A stretch of DNA of 64,000 bases from Edaphochlamys debaryana (Eukaryota > Chlorophyta > Chlorophyceae > Chlamydomonadales), in NCBI GenBank assembly GCA_016858145.1, contig JAEHOE010000004.1, positions 2,334,234 to 2,398,233 of the forward strand, in the 5' to 3' direction. Below, one piece after another: positions 1-6,849 of the stretch. A model generated the notes under the pieces. That model saw nothing but the letters and a program-made list of their open reading frames with translations, was not told the DNA's origin and did no database searches. A program made the translations under genes and the position numbers. Positions within the stretch are counted from its first letter, which is position 1. Each line of letters opens with the position of its first letter.

Positions 1-1015
1 TGCCGTTGTTAAAGACAATGTCGCATTGGTTGTACACCGTCTGGTTGCTCCAGGTGTTGTAGTAGTTCACGCCGCCCCCAGACTCGGCCGTCTTTTGCAC
101 GATGAACATGCCGAGGTCAGCCCGGCGGAAGAGCTCGTTATTGACGAGGCCGGTGCGGTCATCGCCGCGGGGGAAGGTCTTGACCCAGCCGCTGCGGAAG
201 GCGCCATTCGTCACGAGGATGTTGCTGGGCGCGATCGAGTTGCTGTCCGTTGGCCAGAACGGCGCCACGAGCGTGTACGCGCGCTTCGTCAACGGCAAGT
301 AAGTGACATCATACGGCGCCCAGATCCGGTTTGATGACCACGCGGGGAAGCCCTTGATCACGATGTTGCGGAGAAAACAACTGTGCGTCGCACCGGCGCC
401 TTGCCAGCAGTGGAAGCCAAAGTACGCATTCAAATACGTCCCATGGTGCGAGTCTCTCAAGTGAGGGACCTCGTCGACGTAATTGCGGTAAACTTTGACG
501 CCGTTGAACGTAGCCGTAATAATGCCAAAGTTGTAATCCAGCGTGTACGACCGCCACGCGCCATCGCTGAACCGGTACTGATTGCTGGACGTGGGCCAGA
601 CGTTACACTGGGAGAGGCCCACGCCCCTGACCGTGTACTGGTTGTAGAAGCCAAAGCTGGTCTTCAACCCGGTCGTGGCGCCTGTCGATGAGGTCACGAT
701 GTAGTCTGCGCCCTCACCATTGGTGGGCAGGCCGTCGCGTGCCCAGGTGAAGGCCATGAAGTCGCCGTTGCCAGTGATGAGCGCATCCCAGGACACGCTG
801 AACCGGGGGCCCAGAGCACCCGACCACAACATGTACGAGTCCTGGTTGGACCGTGTGCTTGACTGGAGCTGGATGTTCGAGGTCATATTGATGACGGGCG
901 TGATCGCGGCGGCGGCGCCAGCCGGCCGGAACGTCAGGAAGCTGGGCGGCGTCGCGTTGCACTCGGCGAGCGTGGGCGAGAATGTAAAGATTGTATTATA
1001 ATTGTTCGACGACAT
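1..1015 (-). CDS. Concanavalin A-like (L-type lectin/LamG-like) protein, 3' end beyond the window
   Basis: On the minus strand a frame stays open from an ATG at 1015 to the left edge (338 codons) with no stop, so the gene is truncated by the window. The N-terminus is MSSNNYNTIFTF. The middle looks like a concanavalin A-type beta sandwich: GDFMAFTWARDG, a GxxTxxxTSFGFYNQY stretch, then WRSYTLDYNFGIITATFNGV, a lectin-like jelly-roll strand pair followed by a Cys-containing FHCWQG segment. There is no obvious signal peptide. A TTTAAA box lies about 29 bp upstream (1039-1044). Proteins of this fold occur in giant-virus virions and in host glycan binding, so a surface role is plausible but is inference. 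The coding frame is clear; the exact family is not. Confidence 0.6.
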   Translation of the reverse strand, partial: MSSNNYNTIFTFSPTLAECNATPPSFLTFRPAGAAAAITPVINMTSNIQLQSSTRSNQDSYMLWSGALGPRFSVSWDALITGNGDFMAFTWARDGLPTNGEGADYIVTSSTGATTGLKTSFGFYNQYTVRGVGLSQCNVWPTSSNQYRFSDGAWRSYTLDYNFGIITATFNGVKVYRNYVDEVPHLRDSHHGTYLNAYFGFHCWQGAGATHSCFLRNIVIKGFPAWSSNRIWAPYDVTYLPLTKRAYTLVAPFWPTDSNSIAPSNILVTNGAFRSGWVKTFPRGDDRTGLVNNELFRRADLGMFIVQKTAESGGGVNYYNTWSNQTVYNQCDIVFNNG

Positions 1016-1114
1016 TTGCACGGTGCAGCTTGAGCTTTTTTAAATGGGGGGCAGACATTTGCGCCGCGCCGCAATTTCTAAATGTCGTCGATGCGTACGG
1101 TAGTCAGAAGATGT

Positions 1115-1164
1115 TACACTCGGCAAAGTGAATTGTGAGACACCTCAGACACCTCAGAACTCAA
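1115..1164 (-). repeat. Dispersed repeat copy A (inverted relative to copies B and C)
   Basis: This segment starts TACACTCGGCAAAGT and continues to TGAGACACCTCAGA...AC. It is the reverse complement of most of 10690-10730, with a small internal CACCTCAGA duplication. It flanks the lectin gene upstream. Confidence 0.65.
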
Positions 1165-1272
1165 CATCAACCAGACGTTGGCAAACACCCGCATTCCATG
1201 AGCGCATTTCGTCTGGAATCGGTTGAGAGGACCCGCAGGACCCGCAGCTTTCCGTCGAGTTTGCCGATCGCT

Positions 1273-1313
1273 GATACACACAGAAGTTGGAAGTAGTTGC
1301 CGAGTGTACTCCC
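1273..1313 (+). repeat. Dispersed repeat copy B
   Basis: It contains TACACACAGAAGTTGGA followed at short distance by TGCCGAGTGTAC, the same two blocks that bound the copy at 10.67-10.73 kb. It lies in the opposite orientation to copy A, so 1115-1313 forms a loose inverted arrangement. Confidence 0.6.
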
Positions 1314-1610
1314 GACTTCTATGTCAGCTGCTTTGAGCAGAGGTTCAAGATCAACACCAGGCACCAGGCTCTCCCGACACGCCGCAACAGGTAAAAGGGC
1401 AACCAGGTCTGCAGTGACTGCTGCAGGAGACTCGAGAGTTGCGGATTTAGGGGTCTTGAAGTCTGCCCTTCCCGATTGGGGTGTTTCATTTTCTCGAAAA
1501 ACTGAATTGCGTAGGCCAGCCACGCAAGAGGCTCATCAAAATCGAGCGAACTCATCATCGACAAGAGCAAGAGCATCATCGATATCGTCGACTTGACTTA
1601 ACCTACAAAC

Positions 1611-2765
1611 ATGCACAGCGGCCCCGGCAAGTCCGTTCATGGCAACGGCAGCCTCGAGTACAAGGGCCTCTTCAAGAACGGCGTCCGCCACGGCCGCGGT
1701 ATCTCCTACTACGACAATGGTCAAGTCGAGTACGACGACGTCACATTCAAGGACGGTGTCGTCCATGGCTGCTGCGGGACCTGGTACTCGGCGGACGGCC
1801 TCTGGCGGTACTCGGGAGAATTCCGGCTGGGCGAACGGCACGGCTATGGATACCTGGAGTACCTTCAGGTAGCAGACTGGGTCATTCTCTACGATGGGAG
1901 CTGGGCCCAGGGCCTGCGGGACAGCGAGGGCACGCAGTACTATCCTGTCAAACCTGTCAAACCTGTCAAACCTGTCAAACCTGTCAAACCTGTCAAACCT
2001 GTCAAACCTGTCAAGTCAAGCCAAGTCCTAGAAGACAAGGTGGTCGAGTACCAGGGTACCTGGCACATGGGCAAGCGGCACGGGCGGGGCGAGTCCTATG
2101 ACGCGGACGGTCGCCCGGTGTTTGAGGGCCTCTGGTCTTATGATAGGTTCGGCAGCCACGGCATCCTGTACAACTGGCCTGCCGGCAGCGAGGTCGACTG
2201 TTACGAGGGCGATCTCCGCGACGGAGTGCCCCACGGCTATGGCATCATGTGCTATGAGCAGGGCAGCATGTACGAGGGCGACTTCCTGGACGGTCAGCGG
2301 CATGGCTTTGGCCGGTTCACCCGAAAGGTTGACGGCAGGCGGCGGCTGACGTACGAGGGTGACTGGGTCAACGACGAGCACCACGGCTACGGCACATCCT
2401 ATTGTTATCTAGACTCCAAGGGCGTCAAGTACCAGGGCTTCTGGGCACGTGGTGCGCCCCATGGCTACGGCACGTCGTATCTCCCTGCTGCCCCTCAAAA
2501 GAAGGTCAAAGGTACGAAAGCGGAGAAGGACAAGGGGCCGGTCGATTACCAGGGCTTCTGGGCCAATGGCAAGCCGGTGGACTCTCGAGGCAAGAAGCGC
2601 ATGGGCGAGGAAGGAGGACTTTTCAACTGTTCAAGAACTGTTCAAGAGGGCCTGCATCGTCACGGACACGGACACGGTCACGATCATGATCGAGGTCATG
2701 TCATAGTCATCATCAAGAATGCTGACGATGAGACCATGACTACATGTTCTTTTCGTGTGACATAA
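1611..2765 (+). CDS. MORN-repeat protein with VKP microsatellite insertion
   Basis: A 384-residue protein with about eleven MORN-type motifs (pattern Y-x-G-x-W/F-x-x-G-x-x-H-G-x-G), for example YEGDFLDGQRHGFG and YQGFWARGAPHGYG, running from residue 10 to about 320. MORN arrays bind membranes or act as scaffolds and are common in giant viruses and in algae. Between two motifs sits a run of eight PVK tripeptides encoded by a 9-bp tandem repeat (1944-2015). The C-terminus is unlike the rest: after the last motif it turns Cys/His-rich (HRHGHGHGHDHDRGH) and ends in low-complexity sequence. The ATG at 1611 is preceded by an A/T-rich leader. No introns are needed. The fold is certain; viral or host origin is inferred from the neighbours. 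Confidence 0.85.
   Translation: MHSGPGKSVHGNGSLEYKGLFKNGVRHGRGISYYDNGQVEYDDVTFKDGVVHGCCGTWYSADGLWRYSGEFRLGERHGYGYLEYLQVADWVILYDGSWAQGLRDSEGTQYYPVKPVKPVKPVKPVKPVKPVKPVKSSQVLEDKVVEYQGTWHMGKRHGRGESYDADGRPVFEGLWSYDRFGSHGILYNWPAGSEVDCYEGDLRDGVPHGYGIMCYEQGSMYEGDFLDGQRHGFGRFTRKVDGRRRLTYEGDWVNDEHHGYGTSYCYLDSKGVKYQGFWARGAPHGYGTSYLPAAPQKKVKGTKAEKDKGPVDYQGFWANGKPVDSRGKKRMGEEGGLFNCSRTVQEGLHRHGHGHGHDHDRGHVIVIIKNADDETMTTCSFRVT
1944..2015 (+). repeat. In-frame 9-bp tandem repeat (CCTGTCAAA x8)
   Basis: Eight consecutive copies of CCTGTCAAA inside the MORN gene, encoding (Pro-Val-Lys)8. The unit is a multiple of three, so copy-number change keeps the frame. Confidence 0.95.
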
Positions 2766-3390
2766 AGGCCCTTGCCGAAGCCACCAACGGCGGCGCCAAC
2801 ATGTTGCACATTACGGGCTGCGCGTCCCTCGTTCAACAAGGCCATGAGGTCAAGACGCCCCAGAGCCCGCAACAAATCGCGGATGAGCTCGAACGCCTGC
2901 GCGCCGCCGAGCAGCGCCTGCAGCGTGCCGCCCTTGCCGCCCTCCGCACCTCCCGACGAGTCAATGCTCATGTCAACACTGGCCATGAGGTCGCCATGAG
3001 GTCGCCATGAGGTCGCCATGAGCGAGATCTTGACGGGTAAAGATCCGGAGCCAACTACGACATCTTTGAGCGGGTCATGCGGTGCTCACCGGAGGCGCAG
3101 CTGACCATATCCAAGGCAGATCGAGGAGTTCATTGACAGGGAGGACCGATGGGGCCCGGCGTCGTGGTCGTGTTCGAGATGCCCAGCCTCTCCAGGGACT
3201 TCAAGCTGAGGTTTTTTTTTGCCAAATTGTGTGGTCTCGCGGAGTCTCTGTACCTTGACATCTGAGGACCTAATCATCCTCGCTGAACTCGTCGAAGGCG
3301 CGCCTGCTCAAGCTGGACACGATGGAGCTCTTGCACTTTTACAAGCAAATTGAACAAAATGTAACAACAATGTAACAAAAATCTAATAAA
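2766..3390. other. Gene-poor stretch with decayed coding fragments
   Basis: Short open pieces in different frames resemble a broken gene: a charged Ala/Glu/Arg-rich piece (about 2780-2960), a piece around 3045-3135 containing YDIFERVMRCSPEAQ that ends in a stop, and one near 3150-3210 containing VVVVFEMPSLSRDF. No single frame joins them. An 11-bp repeat (GCCATGAGGTC, three and a half copies) lies at 2982-3022. I cannot name a function. Confidence 0.35.
2982..3022 (+). repeat. 11-bp tandem repeat
   Basis: Three and a half head-to-tail copies of GCCATGAGGTC. Confidence 0.85.
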
Positions 3391-3415
3391 AAGTGTCAAG
3401 GCGTGTCAAGGCGTG

Positions 3416-3889
3416 TCAAGACCGGTGGAGCAGCGCGCTGGCCTTCGTGCCCAGCAGGGTCATCGCGGCGGACCGGGAGAAGTTCATGCGCAGGTTGAGC
3501 CGCACATTCGCGGTCAACTTGGCGTGTTCATCGGAGGCTCCGGAAGAGAGAGCGCGGGAAGCGACAGCGGCAGCGGTCGCGATCGCGTCCTGGAGAATCT
3601 CCGGAGAGTCCCCGTCGGTATTGATTGGTGGTATCCTAGTCCCGTAGTACGCGGACTCAATGGCGCACAGCATGAAGGTGCCTAGGGCGCGCACGACCTC
3701 GCGGTTGAACTGAGTGACATCCTCGAAATACGGTGTGATCTTGTCATGGAGGACTTCATACCTCTGTACAAAGACCTCTGCCGCTTCGTGGCGGACCCAG
3801 TCGTCCGCGAGGGAAGAAGCCTGGCAGGCAACCGCGAGCTGCCAGAGCTCGTCCTTGGCTTTTGCCATGCGACGGCTGATGCTGGGCAT
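3416..3889 (-). CDS. Hypothetical alpha-helical protein
   Basis: A 157-residue frame starting MPSISRRMAKAKDELWQLA. It is rich in Ala, Glu and Arg, contains a Trp/Tyr-bearing middle (YEVLHDKITPYFEDVTQFN) and looks mainly helical. No signal peptide or membrane segment is seen and I do not recognise a family. It lies in the virus-like block and points away from the zinc-finger gene. Three copies of GCGTGTCAAG-like 10-mers sit across its stop codon (about 3391-3420), and three TCGGGTCTTTAGAG-like units lie just upstream of its start (3911-3950). It is accepted as a gene because of length and steady amino-acid composition, not homology. Confidence 0.5.
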   Translation of the reverse strand: MPSISRRMAKAKDELWQLAVACQASSLADDWVRHEAAEVFVQRYEVLHDKITPYFEDVTQFNREVVRALGTFMLCAIESAYYGTRIPPINTDGDSPEILQDAIATAAAVASRALSSGASDEHAKLTANVRLNLRMNFSRSAAMTLLGTKASALLHRS

Positions 3890-4016
3890 GTCTTTTGCTT
3901 GTGGAGTCGTCGGGTCTTTAGAGTCGGGTCTTTAGAGTCGGGTCTTCAAAGAAAGCGAGAAGATGCGCCCATCACTTTTCTGATGTTTTGGTCGACGATA
4001 GAAGTTTTTGAAGTAA

Positions 4017-4589
4017 TGGTACACGTACACGCGTACCCCTCGCCAGACACACGCAACCACCAGAATCCATTGCCAATTCTGCAAGACGGTCTTCCAGCAT
4101 GGCTCCGGCCTCCGCCGACACAAAAAAGACATGTCGCTCCCAACCAGCCATGACCCCAGGAGGAACGTCAACCGATGCCATGGCAGGCCTGCAGCAGCAG
4201 AAGCCGACCTCAAGCTTCATGTCCAGGGAACAACCATTCAGGTCAATCAGACAATTAATGCTACCGTCATCATCAATAACTTTGGCAGTGAAGACACGTC
4301 CTACATCGACGAGGATAAACTCCACATGCTGCTGCTGCGTCGCACAGATGGCGTGGTCTCGCTCATTGAGCACATGTATTTTAATCATGACCATCCCCAG
4401 AATTGGACCGTGCGGCTCCGCTCTCTCAAACAACGCCTTGCTGAGATCCTCTGCATTGATGAGGAGTACAGGCTCATCAATCAAAGATCGCAACAGCCCA
4501 AATTACCCCCCTCGCGTGAACGTCCTCAATCAATGAGCAAAAAGTCATTCGTGAGGTTGAGGTCGATCAGTGTGAAGCGATCTGCTTAG
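4017..4589 (+). CDS. Giant-virus-type C2H2 zinc-finger / NNFG-domain protein, no in-frame ATG before the finger
   Basis: The frame is open from 4017, just after a TAA at 4014. It encodes a C2H2-like finger at 4071-4130 (CQFCKTVF...GLRRHKKDM), a short linker, then TIQVNQTINATVIINNFGSE, a DTSYIDEDKLHMLL segment and EHMYFNHDHPQNWTVRL. The INNFG...E followed by a HFNxxHPxN-type motif is the signature of a protein family widespread in mimivirus-like and phycodnavirus-like genomes, usually behind an N-terminal zinc finger. The first ATG in frame is at 4131, after the finger, so a conventional start would drop it. The fourth zinc ligand, expected four residues after the last His, is Met. Either the start has been lost by an indel or the finger is no longer translated. 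Family identity is fairly secure. Confidence 0.75.
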   Translation, partial: WYTYTRTPRQTHATTRIHCQFCKTVFQHGSGLRRHKKDMSLPTSHDPRRNVNRCHGRPAAAEADLKLHVQGTTIQVNQTINATVIINNFGSEDTSYIDEDKLHMLLLRRTDGVVSLIEHMYFNHDHPQNWTVRLRSLKQRLAEILCIDEEYRLINQRSQQPKLPPSRERPQSMSKKSFVRLRSISVKRSA

Positions 4590-4590
4590 A

Positions 4591-5028
4591 TCAAGCAGAC
4601 GCAGTCGCAGCCGCATACTCGCGCAGGGCGGCCAGGAGCTCCTCGTTGGGCGTGTCATTCGGGAGAAGACCATCGACCCACGACTGTGCATCGAGTATCT
4701 TGATCAGGGCGCCCCCCGCGGCATTGGCATTCTTTACCTCCGTCTCATGACGGCCAGCCCAGGTCCCAAACGGGTCGGTCGCGTCTTCCTCCTCGAGGTT
4801 TAACGCGTTCACGAAATCGTCCATGGCATCGCTGGCCCATTCGAAATCCGGGTGCTTTTTGGTCAGGCCCAGGTCCACCCGCGCATGGATTGTCGAGCCG
4901 CTCAGGAAGACGAGCTTGGCCAGCTTCGTGGTCGCATTGGTCCGGTCCGGGTAGATCTTCACCAGGCCGGTGTATGGCCTGAAGCCGTTCTGAACGGAAT
5001 CGCTGGTCAAGTGGACGAGGACGTGCAC
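4591..5028 (-). CDS. Hypothetical protein, start codon missing (GTG only)
   Basis: A 145-codon frame with regular, non-repetitive composition: LVKIYPDRTNATTKLAKLVF, a WASDAMDDFVNALNLEEED acidic segment and a C-terminus rich in Ala/Glu. No family is recognised. The frame has no ATG near its 5' end; the first possible codon is GTG at 5028, with an in-frame stop shortly upstream. It lies head to head with the repeat-bearing gene that begins near 5043, which also lacks an ATG, so the 5' ends of both may have been lost in one event. The 3' end is nearly adjacent to the convergent zinc-finger gene (stop at 4589). Confidence 0.5.
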   Translation of the reverse strand: MHVLVHLTSDSVQNGFRPYTGLVKIYPDRTNATTKLAKLVFLSGSTIHARVDLGLTKKHPDFEWASDAMDDFVNALNLEEEDATDPFGTWAGRHETEVKNANAAGGALIKILDAQSWVDGLLPNDTPNEELLAALREYAAATASA

Positions 5029-5042
5029 GAAATGGAACTAAA

Positions 5043-6185
5043 CCTCCTCCTCTACCAGCATCATTACCAGCATCACATCCTGCAGCATCTCCTGCCTCAT
5101 CACCGGGAGCATCGTTGGCTGCTGCTTCTCCAGCATCACATCCTGCAGCATCTCCTGCCTCATCACCGGGAGCATCGTCGGCTGCTGCGTCTCCAGCATC
5201 ACATCCTGCATCATCTCTTGCCTCATCACCGGGAGCATCGTCGGCTGCTGCGTCTCCAGCATCACATCCTGCATCATCTCTTGCCTCATCACCGGGAGCA
5301 TCGTCGGCTGCTGCGTCTCCAGCATCACAATCCGCAGCATCTCCTGCCTCATCTCCTGCCTCACCATCAGGAGCATCGTTGGCTGCTGCCTCATCAGGAG
5401 CATCGTCTGCTACTGCTTCTCCATCGTCATCTCCTGCTTCATCAGGAGCATCGATGACGTCATCGGCTGCTACAACAGGTGAACCTCCCTCATCGGCGAC
5501 GGTCGCAACCTCCGCAGAGCCTTTGTCGGACGGTTCCTCGTACACTTTCGATAGCCTGGAATCGCTCCACGACAAAACGTTTGCTGGTATCAAGGAACTA
5601 GATAACGTACAGGTACCGCCAGGTGGCTCGCCAAAGGTTTCCAAGTCATTTGAGAACCAGTACCATGCTTTTAAGACTCACCGCACATTAAAAGTGCTCT
5701 ACAACGAGGGCTACAACTGGTGCATGGCTTGCTACCATGAACGCGTCGAGCAGTACTGCCAACAAGTGGGTGGCCCCGCTAGGTGGCAAGCCTACCAGAG
5801 CACCTACGATTGGTACGTTGATCACGCGCCCGCGTTGGTCGACTTGGAGGAATCCGTCAATATCACGTTCATACAGGACTATGACTTCATCATGATGGAA
5901 CAGGGCACATCATCCGCCGCATCATGTTGGTACTACGTCATCACAAAGGTGTTGCCCGGCGATAGTGGCAACGAGGTGCTGGGCGAATTGCAGAAGCTGA
6001 TCTCCCTGCTATCAGACCTGGAAGAAGCCTTAATTGCCCAAGGCAGCTCAGACAAGCATCGCGCTGTTTGGGAGGCGTACGCCCAGCTGCGCGCTGTTTT
6101 CCTCGTTACGTTGCTGGCCAGAGAGCCGCCTCTGCCTCCCGACGTGCAGACGTACAAGCCATGGTTTGAAGCCAACTTTACATAA
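5043..6185 (+). CDS. Ala/Ser/Pro-repeat protein with a unique C-terminal domain, 5' end uncertain
   Basis: The frame is open upstream through 5043 and ends with TAA at 6185. The first ~110 residues are imperfect 21-residue repeats of the SPASHPASSLASSPGASSAAA type encoded by a 63-bp minisatellite. From about 5530 the sequence becomes unique: TFDSLESLHDKTFAGIKELD, then an aromatic- and Cys-bearing stretch (NWCMACYHERVEQYCQQVGG) and a helical C-terminus. No family is recognised. There is no ATG in frame before the unique part; the earliest alternative codon is TTG at 5115. The unique half reads as real coding sequence, while the repeat half is open in several frames on both strands, so its translation is less certain. 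Confidence 0.55.
   Translation, partial: PPPLPASLPASHPAASPASSPGASLAAASPASHPAASPASSPGASSAAASPASHPASSLASSPGASSAAASPASHPASSLASSPGASSAAASPASQSAASPASSPASPSGASLAAASSGASSATASPSSSPASSGASMTSSAATTGEPPSSATVATSAEPLSDGSSYTFDSLESLHDKTFAGIKELDNVQVPPGGSPKVSKSFENQYHAFKTHRTLKVLYNEGYNWCMACYHERVEQYCQQVGGPARWQAYQSTYDWYVDHAPALVDLEESVNITFIQDYDFIMMEQGTSSAASCWYYVITKVLPGDSGNEVLGELQKLISLLSDLEEALIAQGSSDKHRAVWEAYAQLRAVFLVTLLAREPPLPPDVQTYKPWFEANFT
5075..5343 (+). repeat. 63-bp coding minisatellite, about four copies
   Basis: The anchor CACCGGGAGCATCG recurs at 5101, 5164, 5227 and 5290, giving an exact 63-bp period. Copies differ by a few substitutions (for example GTTGG versus GTCGG). The period is 21 codons and the array is stop-free in more than one frame on both strands. 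Confidence 0.95.
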
Positions 6186-6310
6186 GCAAGCGTGAACCAA
6201 TTCGCCCAAAAATTGATCTGTTGGGGGGGGCCATGAGAATCGTGCTATATCATCTGTGTAACAACTCTCTCTCACAACTCTCAATTTGCTACCTCAACTT
6301 CTCTGCAACC

Positions 6311-6682
6311 ATGTCGACCACCGTGACTCTCGTCAAGGCGGCCGCCCAGACGCAGATCAAGTCTGAGCCCGCCGCGCAGCCCGCTGCCAGTGTGTTCAAC
6401 TTTGGCCTGAAGAACAAGGACGCCAAGGCGACGATCATCGCATCGACGACCACGGTGGATAAGAAGGGTGAGCAGATGGTTAAGAAGGGTGCGGCCCTGC
6501 TCGTCAAGGGCAGCATCAACATTACCAATGGAGCTGCTCGCCTGTCTCCTGAGGAGATGGCGAAGGCCGCGACCAGCAAGGAGGCGGCCAGTGAGGCTGA
6601 GATCCGGGCTCACCTTCAGATCATGAACGCAAGGCGTGTGCAGGAGAAGTTCATTGAGCATACTTCTGCAGTCGCCTCGTAA
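6311..6682 (+). CDS. Small Lys/Ala-rich hypothetical protein
   Basis: A 123-residue protein from an ATG at 6311 with an A/C-rich leader (CTCTGCAACC just before ATG). It is basic and Ala/Thr-rich: VTLVKAAAQTQIKSEPAAQP, then VFNFGLKNKDAKATIIASTT and a helical C-terminus ending near HTSAVAS. No signal peptide, membrane segment or known domain is visible. The abundance of Lys and Ala would suit a DNA-binding or virion-core protein, but that is only a guess. It lies between the repeat-bearing gene and the BTB gene, all on the plus strand. An upstream in-frame GTG-type extension exists but the ATG context is better. Confidence 0.6.
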   Translation: MSTTVTLVKAAAQTQIKSEPAAQPAASVFNFGLKNKDAKATIIASTTTVDKKGEQMVKKGAALLVKGSINITNGAARLSPEEMAKAATSKEAASEAEIRAHLQIMNARRVQEKFIEHTSAVAS

Positions 6683-6808
6683 AAGGTGACCGCCACCATC
6701 AACCGTCTGTCGGTGAAGAAGGAGTAGGGCTCGTGAGAGCTTGCTCCACCTTTTTTGGGTCGGTCGTAGTGGTCGTAGTCAGAGTCAGTGACGATGAAGG
6801 TCCGCACA

Positions 6809-6814
6809 TATAAA
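6809..6814 (+). promoter_or_regulatory. TATA-like box upstream of the BTB gene
   Basis: CATATAAAC places TATAAA 36 bp before the proposed ATG at 6850. A similar TATAAG lies 38 bp before the ATG at 12596. Confidence 0.35.
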
Positions 6815-6849
6815 CGACATGTCAGAAGTTCTTGTCATGTTATGACACC

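Larger units (their letters stand above)
1016..1610. other. Intergenic stretch with dispersed repeats, no convincing gene
   Basis: About 600 bp between the lectin gene and the MORN gene. A 118-codon minus-strand frame (1167-1523) exists but shows no domain and overlaps repeat copies. The stretch holds two oppositely oriented copies of a short repeat that recurs near 10.7 kb (see the repeat entries). Confidence 0.5.

Noticed and set aside
3972..4493. A 173-codon minus-strand frame
   Set aside because: It is antisense to the giant-virus-type zinc-finger/NNFG gene, whose motifs are clear on the plus strand.
4745..5644. A 299-codon minus-strand Asp/Ala-rich frame
   Set aside because: Its length comes from the 63-bp minisatellite, which is stop-free in several frames. 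The unique domain on the plus strand is the better gene.
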